Below, in pieces: positions 1 through 6,921 of a stretch of 23,632 bases of DNA (the first letter of the stretch is position 1; each line of letters starts with the position of its first letter). The stretch is from SCGC-AG-212-J23 sp035762345 (GTDB lineage: Bacteria > Pseudomonadota > Gammaproteobacteria > Burkholderiales > SG8-39): assembly GCA_035762345.1 (NCBI GenBank), contig DASTPE010000147.1, positions 1 through 23,632 of the forward strand, given 5' to 3'. Below the pieces are notes generated by a model. That model searched no databases, was not told where the DNA came from, and saw only the letters and a list, made by a program, of their open reading frames with translations. A program made the translations under genes and the position numbers.

Positions 1-786
1 GCGCTGCCAGCGCAGCGCGCCGAAGCGGTCGTAGTCGCCGACGATTTCCACCTCGAAGGTCGGCGCGTAAGTAAGCGCCAAGCGTTGCAGCTCGCGGTCG
101 GAAACCGCCGGATGGCCGAGCGGGTCGAAGGCCGCACGCCCAAGGAGCCCGCCGACCACGCTACGCGGCAAAGCCTGGCCCTGAGGCGGAGCGTAGCGCA
201 CGCGGTTCGCCGCCGGGTCGCGGCTGCGCTGGAATGCCGCAACGGTCTCGTTCTGCCAATCGCGCACACCGGACGCGAACGGAATCCTGGTCACGTAATA
301 GAGGCCGAAAAAGCGGCTCGCGGTGGAATAGTCGTCCGGCACGTTGGCTGCGGCGAGCAGCGATTCGCCCGCGCCGGGACTCGCCAGATCCGCTTCGCGC
401 AGCCGCTTGCCGCAATCGCGCGCCCGGCGTAGTGCCGCGGCGCGGGCATCGTCGTTCAGCGTCGGCATATTGCGAACTTCGTACGCGCGCGAGTCGGAGT
501 CGAGCTCGGCGAGCCGCTCGTTGAACGCCCGCAGGCCGGACTCGCTCTGCGCCGCCCGGTCCTTAAGCGAAGCGAGCGCGCGGTCGACACGGAGGTGCGG
601 AAACCCGGGCACGCGCGTGTACTGCGCGTCGCGTACTCCCGCGGCGTCGATCTCTGCATCGAGCGCCCGATACCACTGCGCGCATTCGCGCACCTCGGCG
701 GTGCCGCCGGCGTCCAGGTGCGGAGCAAGCGGCGCTTCTCCGGTCGCGCAGCCTGCCGTGAGAAGCGCGGCGCCCACCAGCAGGAT
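1..786 (-). other. Lipoprotein-like part of the nudB reading frame, C-terminus beyond the window
   Basis: After the NudB core the frame encodes LLVGAALLTAGC, a hydrophobic core followed by a lipobox whose Cys codon is at 748-750, then a low-hydrophobicity mature region of about 250 residues containing DAGG, FPHLRVDRALASL, LGHPAVSDREL and TFEVEIVGDYDRFGALRWQR. That is the layout of an exported lipoprotein. The only near in-frame GTG (775-777) would leave nine residues before the Cys, too short for a signal peptide. The next in-frame GTG (877-879) gives a 43-residue leader that includes the basic run WRKAARK. I do not recognise the mature domain and assign no function. Confidence 0.5.
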
Positions 787-1194
787 CGCATCGCGGTTGG
801 ACCACGAGAAGCACTTGCGCGCGGCCTTGCGCCAAGGCAGCCAGGCAAAAGTCGTATGCTCTTTCGGCGCGATAGACACTTGCGTGCGCTTCGGAAGCTG
901 CAGGCTGAAGAGCCGCTCGGTATTGTGGGTGACGCCGGGGCCGAAGCGATGCTGCCATTGAGGGAAAATTTCGAATGTATAGGCGACGTTCCAGCCGGTG
1001 AGGTGCCCGCTTGCCGGGTCTATGCTGGTTTCTTCGCGTACCTCGCGGGCCGCCGCTGCAGCGGGCGCCTCATCGGGCCGGTCGAGCGAGCCGGTAACGG
1101 ACTGCCACAACCCGGGGCGCGCGGCCCGTTCGAGAAGCAGCACCTCCATCTCGGCGGTGTGCACGACCACGAGTACCGAAAGCGGAAGCTTCAT
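1..1194 (-). CDS. nudB: NudB-type Nudix hydrolase (dihydroneopterin triphosphate diphosphatase) reading in frame into a lipoprotein-like region; runs off the left edge
   Basis: Residues 1 to about 137 match NudB, which removes pyrophosphate from dihydroneopterin triphosphate in folate synthesis (family knowledge). Visible marks are LWQSVTGS, a Nudix box near residues 40-63 ending REVREET, FEIFPQWQHRF, GVTHNTE and the family-typical tail SWSNRDAI at 130-137. E. coli NudB stops about eight residues later. Here no stop appears in any nearby position: the frame continues through a hydrophobic stretch and a lipobox (LTAGC, Cys149) and stays open to position 1. The ATG at 1194 overlaps the barstar stop as ATGA, so translation is probably coupled. 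Either this is a true fusion, or a second gene starts inside nudB, or a base error is present. The NudB assignment is firm; the architecture is not. Confidence 0.85.
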   Translation of the reverse strand, partial: MKLPLSVLVVVHTAEMEVLLLERAARPGLWQSVTGSLDRPDEAPAAAAAREVREETSIDPASGHLTGWNVAYTFEIFPQWQHRFGPGVTHNTERLFSLQLPKRTQVSIAPKEHTTFAWLPWRKAARKCFSWSNRDAILLVGAALLTAGCATGEAPLAPHLDAGGTAEVRECAQWYRALDAEIDAAGVRDAQYTRVPGFPHLRVDRALASLKDRAAQSESGLRAFNERLAELDSDSRAYEVRNMPTLNDDARAAALRRARDCGKRLREADLASPGAGESLLAAANVPDDYSTASRFFGLYYVTRIPFASGVRDWQNETVAAFQRSRDPAANRVRYAPPQGQALPRSVVGGLLGRAAFDPLGHPAVSDRELQRLALTYAPTFEVEIVGDYDRFGALRWQR

Positions 1195-1607
1195 TTTCGG
1201 CCGCACAATTCCGGCAGCGGCAGCTCGCCGGCCGGATCGATAAAAACAGCGAAGAACGGCATCCCGCGCGATGCCCAAGAATCCGCGGCCGAGCCCAGCA
1301 CGTCGACCAGGACACCGAAGTCGTCGCCTGCTTTTGCGTGCTCAAGGAGCAGAATATGGCCCGGTGCCTCGCGCCAGGAAAGGTCCGACAGGCAATCCTC
1401 GAGCGCATCCCAGTTCTCGCCGAACCAGTCCGGGAAATCGAGTGCCGCCGCAATGTTTTTCATAAGAACCGGCTTTTCCGCAAAGCGAATTTTCGCGATC
1501 CGGATGCCGCTGCCGCGCGCTGCCTGCATGATCTCGTCGGCGCGTGAGTCCCGGTAGACGCCCGAGCGCGATGCATCCCGTAGGCGCTGGATCAGCTCTT
1601 CCATCAT
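1191..1607 (-). CDS. Barstar-family RNase inhibitor
   Basis: The 138-residue protein carries the barstar core: FPDWFGENWDALEDCLSDLSW spans residues 58-78, and Asp67 and Asp71 align with barstar Asp35 and Asp39, which contact the barnase active site. About 30 extra residues precede the part that aligns with the 89-residue Bacillus barstar. It lies directly after a barnase-like RNase gene and overlaps it by 4 nt (ATGA), so inhibitor and enzyme are probably made together, the inhibitor staying in the cytoplasm since no signal peptide is visible. It overlaps nudB downstream, also as ATGA. A role as cognate inhibitor is inferred from gene order and residues. Confidence 0.87.
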   Translation of the reverse strand: MMEELIQRLRDASRSGVYRDSRADEIMQAARGSGIRIAKIRFAEKPVLMKNIAAALDFPDWFGENWDALEDCLSDLSWREAPGHILLLEHAKAGDDFGVLVDVLGSAADSWASRGMPFFAVFIDPAGELPLPELCGRK

Positions 1608-1918
1608 TCAATGATGCGCCTGAAGCTGCGGTAGTGGTCGTCGGTGTAGTAGTACTCGCCGTCCTGACCGGCGACGATACGCCGCGCGCCGCGGTCTTTC
1701 GCGCCCGGCGTCTGCACGGTGTACTCACGGTAATAGCCCCGGCTGCGCTTCGGCAGCAGGCCTTCGCGGTTATGGAACACACTCCCGTCCCGCTGATAAG
1801 GAAATGGACCGCCCGCCTTGATGAGCGCGACGGTTTGGCGCGCTTCGGGCGGCAGCTTTTCCAGAGCGATGTCACTAGAGAGGGCGACAGCGAGTACCGC
1901 AACCGCAAACCAGCTCAC
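1604..1918 (-). CDS. Barnase-like guanyl-specific ribonuclease (N1/T1/barnase fold), probably exported
   Basis: The 104-residue protein ends in a compact microbial RNase domain (about 40-104). Barnase catalytic residues have counterparts: Arg59 in NREGLLP (Arg51 here), Glu73 in GYYREYTV (Glu65), Arg87 in GARRIV (Arg79 or Arg80) and His102 in TDDHYRSF (His95). So it should cleave single-stranded RNA. Residues 3-14 are hydrophobic and may be a signal peptide, but the n-region has no positive charge, so export is only likely. The GTG start overlaps the aspS stop as GTGA, which supports this start and implies coupling to aspS. The barstar gene follows with a 4-nt overlap. Confidence 0.87.
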   Translation of the reverse strand: MSWFAVAVLAVALSSDIALEKLPPEARQTVALIKAGGPFPYQRDGSVFHNREGLLPKRSRGYYREYTVQTPGAKDRGARRIVAGQDGEYYYTDDHYRSFRRIIE

Positions 1919-3690
1919 GGCTGCGTCGGCTTCCTCAAGCGCAAGTGAAGCTCGCTCAGCTGCTTCTCGGTCACGGGGCTCGGCGCGCCGGTGAGCAGAT
2001 CCTGGCCGCGCTGGGTCTTTGGAAACGCGATGACGTCACGGATCGCCGGAGCGCCGGCCATCAGCGTCACCAGGCGATCGAAGCCGAACGCGATCCCGCC
2101 GTGGGGCGGGGCCCCATACTGGAGCGCGTCGAGCAGGAAGCCGAACTTCGCGCGCTGCTCCTCGGGCGACATGCGGAGCGCTCGGAACACCCTTTGCTGC
2201 ACTTCCTGCCGGTGGATGCGGACTGAGCCGCCGCCGATCTCCCAGCCGTTAAGCACCATGTCATAGGCCTTGGCGTAGGCCTTTTCCGGAGCAGTCTCGA
2301 TGTAGTGCTCGTGGTCGTCTTTGGGGCTGGTGAAGGGATGGTGCCTCGCCTTCCACTGCCGGGTCTCCGGGTCGAGCTCGAACATCGGGAAATCCACCAC
2401 CCAGAGCGGCCGCCAGCCGGGCGCGACAAGACCGCGGTCGTGCCCGACCTTGTCGCGCAGCGCTCCCATGTATGCCGCCACGGCGTCGGCTTCGCCCGCG
2501 CCGAAGAAAATCACATCTCCATCTTCAGACAATGTTCTTTCAAGAATCGCCAGAATCGCGCGCGCATGCAGATTCTTGACGATAGGAGATTGGAGGCCCT
2601 CGGCGCCCTTAGCGCGCTGGTTGACCTTGATCCACGCCAACCCTTTCGCGCCCAGGCTCTTGGCATATTCGCCGTAAGCGTCGAGCTCGCCTCGGGTCAA
2701 AGCGCCGCCGCCGGGCACACGCAGCGCGCTGACGCGGCCGCCAACTGCGTTGGCGGGCCCCGAGAACACCTTGAACTCGACGTCCTTCATTGCATCGGTG
2801 ATCTCCGCGAGCTTGAGCGGGACGCGCAAGTCGGGCTTGTCGCTGCCGTAGTCGCGCATCGCCTCGTCGTAGGGGAGGACCGGAAAAGGCGCGGGCAGCT
2901 CGACGCCGATCGTCTCGCGAAAGACGAAGCGAATCAGCGATTCCATGAGCCCGCGGATGTCTTCCTCCAACAGGAACGACGTCTCGACGTCGATCTGGGT
3001 GAACTCGGGCTGCCGGTCGGCACGCAGATCCTCGTCGCGGAAGCACTTGACGATCTGGTAGTAGCGGTCGAACCCCGCCACCATGAGCAGCTGCTTGAAG
3101 AGCTGCGGCGATTGCGGCAGGGCGTAGAAATGTCCCTCGTGCAGGCGCGACGGCACGAGAAACTCTCGTGCGCCTTCCGGCGTTGACTTGTAGAGCACCG
3201 GTGTCTCTATGTCGACGAATCCGTGCTCATCGAGGAACCGGCGCACCGCGATCGCCGCGCGATGCCGCAGGCGGAGATTGCGCTGCATCGGCGCGCGTCG
3301 CAGATCGAGCACGCGGTACTCGAGCCGCGTATCCTCAGCGAGCTTGTCCTCGTCGAGCTGGAACGGCGGCGGCGCGGACGGGTTGAGGATCTCCACCTCA
3401 TGCGCCAGCACTTCCACTTCGCCGGTCGGCAGCTCGGGGTTGACCGTGCCGGCCGGCCTGCGCCGCACCTTGCCTGTGATCTTCAGCACGTACTCCGAGC
3501 GCACACGCTCGGCCGTGCGGAAGGCGTCGCGTGCGTCCGGATCGCACACCACCTGCGCAAGACCGTCGCGGTCGCGCAGGTCGATGAAGATCACGCCGCC
3601 ATGATCGCGGCGCCGGTGGGCCCAGCCGCACAGCGTCACGATCCGGTCGACGAGGGTGGCACGCAATTCCCCGCAGTAGTGACTGCGCAT
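1915..3690 (-). CDS. aspS: Aspartyl-tRNA synthetase, probably non-discriminating (Asp/Asn)
   Basis: A 591-residue bacterial-type class II synthetase. In order: N-terminal anticodon-binding OB domain (about 1-105), catalytic core with FRDEDLRADRQPEFTQID, an inserted GAD domain (about 280-410), and motif 3 in GIAFGFDRLV near the C-terminus. It charges tRNA-Asp in the cytoplasm. His30 (in RRRDHGG) and Gly81 (in RRPAGTVN) occupy the positions that I recall as His31/Gly82 in the Pseudomonas non-discriminating enzyme, where discriminating enzymes such as E. coli have Leu and Lys. That suggests Asp-tRNA-Asn is also formed and then amidated by GatCAB. The gene follows the DUF502 gene by 13 nt and shares a GTGA overlap with the RNase gene. 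Confidence 0.97.
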   Translation of the reverse strand: MRSHYCGELRATLVDRIVTLCGWAHRRRDHGGVIFIDLRDRDGLAQVVCDPDARDAFRTAERVRSEYVLKITGKVRRRPAGTVNPELPTGEVEVLAHEVEILNPSAPPPFQLDEDKLAEDTRLEYRVLDLRRAPMQRNLRLRHRAAIAVRRFLDEHGFVDIETPVLYKSTPEGAREFLVPSRLHEGHFYALPQSPQLFKQLLMVAGFDRYYQIVKCFRDEDLRADRQPEFTQIDVETSFLLEEDIRGLMESLIRFVFRETIGVELPAPFPVLPYDEAMRDYGSDKPDLRVPLKLAEITDAMKDVEFKVFSGPANAVGGRVSALRVPGGGALTRGELDAYGEYAKSLGAKGLAWIKVNQRAKGAEGLQSPIVKNLHARAILAILERTLSEDGDVIFFGAGEADAVAAYMGALRDKVGHDRGLVAPGWRPLWVVDFPMFELDPETRQWKARHHPFTSPKDDHEHYIETAPEKAYAKAYDMVLNGWEIGGGSVRIHRQEVQQRVFRALRMSPEEQRAKFGFLLDALQYGAPPHGGIAFGFDRLVTLMAGAPAIRDVIAFPKTQRGQDLLTGAPSPVTEKQLSELHLRLRKPTQP

Positions 3691-3703
3691 GGGGCGTGGA
3701 TTC

Positions 3704-4294
3704 CTATTTCTGCGGCGGGACGACGCCCATGGAGATGATGTACTTCAGGGCCTCCTCGACGCTCATGTCGAGCTCAATCACGTTCTTGCGCGCGACGATG
3801 ACGAAGTAGCCGCCCGTGGGGTTGGGTGTGGTCGGAACATACACCGCGAGGCAGTCAGGGGGCAGGTGTTCCACCACGCCGTTGCCGGGAGCGCCGGTAA
3901 GGAAGGCGATGGTCCACATGCCCTCCTGCGGCCACTGTACGAGCAGCGCCTTGCGGAACGCCTGGCCGCTCGACGAGAAAAGCGTGTCCGAAATCTGCTT
4001 CACGCTCGAATAGATCGAGTTCACGACCGGAATCCGGTGCAGGATCTCGTGCCAGAGCTCGACGAGCTGCGCGCCAAAGAAATTCGTCGCGAACACGCCC
4101 GTGACGAACACGATGAAGACAGTGAGGATGGCGCCCAACCCCGGAATGTGAACCCCGAGCCAGTTCTCGGTCTGCCATGCCACCGGCAAAAGCAGAAGCG
4201 ACTGGTCGAGTACGTCCACGATGAGCTTCAGCACCCACAGGGTGATGACCAGCGGGATCCAGATGAGCAGCCCGGTGATGAGATATTTCTTCAC
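3704..4294 (-). CDS. DUF502 family inner-membrane protein
   Basis: A 196-residue protein with two clear membrane segments, about residues 5-27 and 52-74, followed by a soluble domain with PVVNSIYSSVKQ and PTTPNPTGGYF, the usual marks of DUF502. Molecular function is unknown. The GTG start gives the family-typical N-terminus MKKYLITGLL. A GGAG lies only 2-3 nt before it, closer than normal. The 3' end is 13 nt from aspS, so the two are likely cotranscribed. A strong hairpin with a U-tract sits just upstream of the start and could limit read-through from fmdB. Confidence 0.9.
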   Translation of the reverse strand: MKKYLITGLLIWIPLVITLWVLKLIVDVLDQSLLLLPVAWQTENWLGVHIPGLGAILTVFIVFVTGVFATNFFGAQLVELWHEILHRIPVVNSIYSSVKQISDTLFSSSGQAFRKALLVQWPQEGMWTIAFLTGAPGNGVVEHLPPDCLAVYVPTTPNPTGGYFVIVARKNVIELDMSVEEALKYIISMGVVPPQK

Positions 4295-4306
4295 GGCTCC
4301 GGAAAC

Positions 4307-4332
4307 GAAAAGGCCCGGCGCGTCGCCGGGCC
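4307..4332 (-). terminator. Intrinsic terminator or attenuator between fmdB and the DUF502 gene
   Basis: A perfect 9-bp stem (4312-4320 with 4324-4332) and a 3-nt loop, followed on the minus strand by TTTT (4308-4311). It lies 22 nt after the fmdB stop and ends about 13 nt before the DUF502 GTG start, so full termination would require a DUF502-aspS promoter in almost no space. Partial termination or attenuation is therefore plausible. Confidence 0.75.
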
Positions 4333-4353
4333 GGCGTCGTTACTCGCCGCAGC

Positions 4354-4671
4354 TCAGGCCGCGGCCTCGGTTTTGGTTTCGCTCTTAGGGCTGGTTTCGC
4401 TCTTGGGGCTCGCCTTGGTGTCCGTTTTGCTATCGCCCTTGCTATCGGTCTTAGCTTCGGCCGGCTTCTTTTCCTCGGGCTTTTTCGCCCCGCCCTTGAA
4501 GTCGGTCGCGTACCAGCCGCTTCCCTTCAAATGAAAACCGGCCGCCGTCAAGAGCTTCTGCAGCCCCGGCTTGCCGCACGCCGGACACTCGGTCAGCGGC
4601 GGCTCGGTCACCTTCTGAAGCACCTCGTGCTCCTGACCACAGGCGCTGCAGCGATATTCGTAAATCGGCAT
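4354..4671 (-). CDS. FmdB/Zn-ribbon family regulatory-type protein
   Basis: A 105-residue protein starting MPIYEYRCSACG, the FmdB zinc-ribbon signature. Cys8, Cys11, Cys29 and Cys32 form the likely Zn site. Residues 1 to about 60 are the conserved domain (GFHLKGSGWY); the rest is a Lys/Glu/Thr/Ser tail with near-repeats such as KSET and DSK, probably disordered. An ATG 48 nt further upstream exists but gives a non-family N-terminus, and the MPIYEYRC start fits the promoter placed 8 nt before it. Precise function is unknown; the family name comes from a putative regulator of formamidase/acetamidase genes. No Shine-Dalgarno is visible. Confidence 0.9.
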   Translation of the reverse strand: MPIYEYRCSACGQEHEVLQKVTEPPLTECPACGKPGLQKLLTAAGFHLKGSGWYATDFKGGAKKPEEKKPAEAKTDSKGDSKTDTKASPKSETSPKSETKTEAAA

Positions 4672-4678
4672 GGCGTCG

Positions 4679-4708
4679 ATTATATATTGCTGATTTTGGG
4701 CAGAAAAG
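4679..4708 (-). promoter_or_regulatory. Promoter for fmdB with consensus -10, leaderless geometry
   Basis: On the minus strand a perfect TATAAT (4679-4684) is followed by seven bases and then the fmdB ATG at 4671, so transcription should begin at or within a base or two of the start codon. The -35 is weak: TTTTCT at 17-nt spacing. A TTGACG lies upstream but at 29 nt, too far to pair with this -10. Confidence 0.6.
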
Positions 4709-4715
4709 AGCGACG

Positions 4716-5186
4716 TCAAGCCCTGAGGGAGGCAACCAGCCTGCGCGGCTCGAGGAAAAGATCCAACGCATCGTTAATTGAATACAGTACGAGATCGGCT
4801 GCGGCCAGGCTTGCGGCGGCCGCTCCTTCAGCCTGGACCACGGCGACGCCAAGGCGAGCCACGCGCAGCATCAACCGGTCGTTGCGCCCGTTGCCAATGC
4901 ATGCGACGCGGCTCGCGCCGAGGCCGCGAATATAGCGGGCCTTCGCCCTGTCTTCACGCCCAGGTCCAAGAATCTCGAGCTTGCAGTCGAGGTGCGTCAG
5001 CTCGCTCCGCGCCCGACCGAAGGTGTCCGCGGTGACGACATGGACGCAAAGCGAGCGCGCGAGCCGCTCGAGTCGGATCTTCACCCCGCGAAGCAGGCGC
5101 CCGTCGAGCGCCAGCGTGCCGTTGTAGTCGAGCACAAGATGCGTGATGCGAAGGGTTCCGAAGCCGGGAACTCGGACGTTCAGCAT
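4716..5186 (-). CDS. HAD-superfamily protein, soluble P-type-ATPase-like
   Basis: A 156-residue cytoplasmic protein with the HAD core only. Motif I is LDYNGTL (Asp20 as predicted nucleophile, resembling the DKTGT of P-type ATPases), motif II is VTAD (51-54), and motif IV is GNGRND (98-103) where ATPases have GDGxND. It matches the stand-alone soluble P-type-ATPase-like group. Substrate is unknown. It lies 17 nt downstream of the UspA gene and precedes fmdB by 44 nt, so it is probably the last gene of the antiporter-UspA-HAD unit. The Shine-Dalgarno is weak. Confidence 0.8.
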   Translation of the reverse strand: MLNVRVPGFGTLRITHLVLDYNGTLALDGRLLRGVKIRLERLARSLCVHVVTADTFGRARSELTHLDCKLEILGPGREDRAKARYIRGLGASRVACIGNGRNDRLMLRVARLGVAVVQAEGAAAASLAAADLVLYSINDALDLFLEPRRLVASLRA

Positions 5187-5203
5187 TCCCGCTCGGCTCG
5201 AGC

Positions 5204-5620
5204 CTAGCGCACCACGAGCACCGGCCGGCCGGCGTGCTCGGTCACCTGCTTGGAAACCGAGCCGAGCAGCAGCCGCGTGAAATTCGAGCGCCCGCGATCG
5301 CCGACCACGACGAGATCGGCGTCGACGCGGTCGGCGTGGTAGATGATTTGCTCGGCGGGATGCCCCACTGCCACCTCGTAATGCGCCTTGACCTGCTTCG
5401 TCGCGGCGGAGGCTTTGAGCTCGGCGAGCAGGCGGCGGTGATGAGCGCGCGAATGCTCGATCACGGCCTCGGTCTCCACGTCGTCGCCGATCTCCGAGGG
5501 CCTCGCCACCGACAGGACATGCAGCTCGGCGCCATGCTTGGCGGCAAGTTCGAGCGCAGCATCGAATGCCTTGCGCGCTGCCTTTGAGCCGTCATATCCG
5601 ACTACGATTCTGCGATACAC
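5204..5620 (-). CDS. Universal stress protein, UspA family, ATP-binding type
   Basis: A 138-residue single Usp domain. It begins YRRIVVGYDGS and ends with the ATP-binding signature G-x2-G-x9-G-S in GDRGRSNFTRLLLGS near residues 112-126, then GRPVLVVR. The GTG start at 5620 is chosen because GGAGG sits 5 nt before it; the antiporter stop TAG lies within that spacer, so the two genes are almost certainly coupled. A UspA partner next to a cation/proton antiporter suggests a nucleotide-dependent regulatory role (inference). Confidence 0.92.
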   Translation of the reverse strand: MYRRIVVGYDGSKAARKAFDAALELAAKHGAELHVLSVARPSEIGDDVETEAVIEHSRAHHRRLLAELKASAATKQVKAHYEVAVGHPAEQIIYHADRVDADLVVVGDRGRSNFTRLLLGSVSKQVTEHAGRPVLVVR

Positions 5621-5622
5621 GT

Positions 5623-6816
5623 CTACCTCCGTGGCTGCTCGCGCGCCTGCACGGCGGGCGCGGTCTCGGAGCCACCGTCCTTCGGCAGCAGGTGGCGCGG
5701 GAGGAACCACGCGTTGGCGATCAGCGTCGGCACGACCGCGCTGCCGACGACCGCGGCGACTAACGCGGAGTACTGAGCCTGGTCGACGATGCCGTGCGAC
5801 AAGCCGAACAGCGAAGAAATCGTGCCGAAGGTCAGCCCGGTCGACATGAGCAGCGTGGTGTACATGCTTACCTTGCCGGGCGAACCGAAGGAGCGAGCGA
5901 CGGGATACACCCCCGCGCTCTTGGAAGCGATCTTCAACAGCAGCATTGCCAAGAAGGCGGCTGGCGCGGCAATGAGGGCCGGCACGGAAACGAAAGCGCC
6001 GGCGCGCAGGAAATAGAACGGCGTGAGCAGCCCCAGAGTCAACGTGCGGAATCGCCGGATGAGCACGTGATCCCTGCCCACGCTGCCGGCGAGAAGCATG
6101 CCAATCACGTACGCCGGCAGCACCGCTTCGCTGTCGGCCCATCCGGCGAGGGCCCCCAACGCGAACAGGACCAGCAGAAGGTACTTGGTTTCGAGCTCGG
6201 AGGGCCGTGCGCCGTAGCGCTTGAAAAAGCGGGGCGTCAGCCACGGCAGGGCGAACGCGGCGATAGCCATGCCGCCGACGAACGCCACCGTCTTCGCCGT
6301 GAACGGAGCGAATACCAGCCCCAGGCCGACCACCGTGCCGAGATCGGTGATGAAGCACGCAGCGAGCACCATCTTGCCGTAGTCGGTGCGGTTGAATCCG
6401 AACTCCAGCATCACCGCATACACCACGGCGACGGACGTCGTCGACATCGCTATGCCGGCGAGCAGGCTCGCCTGGCCGTTCCAGCCGAGCAACCAGTAGG
6501 CGCCCGCCGCGCAGCCGAGAAACGGCGCAAAGAAGCTCACTAGTCCAACAGCAGTCGCCTCCTTCCAGCTGCGTCGGAACGCGTCGGGATCGATCTCCGC
6601 GCCGGCCAGGAAAGTGAGCAGGATCGCGCCCGCGCCGGCGAGAAACTTCACCCAGACGTGGTCGACGCCGAGCGCCGCGGTACCGAGCACGGTCCCCGCT
6701 AGCGTGCCTACGAGGATTTCAGAGAGCGAGGTGGCGACGCGCAGCCAGATTGAGACGAGCGCGGCAGCGAGCGCCAGTCCGATCCAAAGCGCCGCGAGAG
6801 CATAGGTCTCCGTCAT
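5623..6816 (-). CDS. CPA2-family cation:proton antiporter (KefB/NapA-like membrane domain)
   Basis: A 397-residue, very hydrophobic protein with roughly 12-13 membrane segments, including GAILLTFLAGAEIDPD, GIAMSTTSVAVVYAVM and FITDLGTVVGL, matching the Na+/H+ exchanger fold of CPA2. It exchanges Na+ or K+ for protons at the inner membrane. No RCK/TrkA-N domain follows the membrane part; the tail after residue 375 is short and polar. The ATG at 6816 is preferred over one nine codons upstream because GGAGG lies 8 nt before it. The UspA gene follows with no gap. Confidence 0.9.
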   Translation of the reverse strand: MTETYALAALWIGLALAAALVSIWLRVATSLSEILVGTLAGTVLGTAALGVDHVWVKFLAGAGAILLTFLAGAEIDPDAFRRSWKEATAVGLVSFFAPFLGCAAGAYWLLGWNGQASLLAGIAMSTTSVAVVYAVMLEFGFNRTDYGKMVLAACFITDLGTVVGLGLVFAPFTAKTVAFVGGMAIAAFALPWLTPRFFKRYGARPSELETKYLLLVLFALGALAGWADSEAVLPAYVIGMLLAGSVGRDHVLIRRFRTLTLGLLTPFYFLRAGAFVSVPALIAAPAAFLAMLLLKIASKSAGVYPVARSFGSPGKVSMYTTLLMSTGLTFGTISSLFGLSHGIVDQAQYSALVAAVVGSAVVPTLIANAWFLPRHLLPKDGGSETAPAVQAREQPRR

Positions 6817-6921
6817 TGCAGATGCCTCCGTGCGGGGTTTCACGTAGGCATCATCAGCCTTGCGGCGGTTAAGGGAGGAATGCCATCTCCCTGCTGCTGG
6901 CCCCGGATGATACCCGAGGCG

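Noticed and set aside
6817..6921. Terminator after ssb
   Set aside because: Only a 6-bp GU-containing stem without a U-tract is visible, too weak to call.
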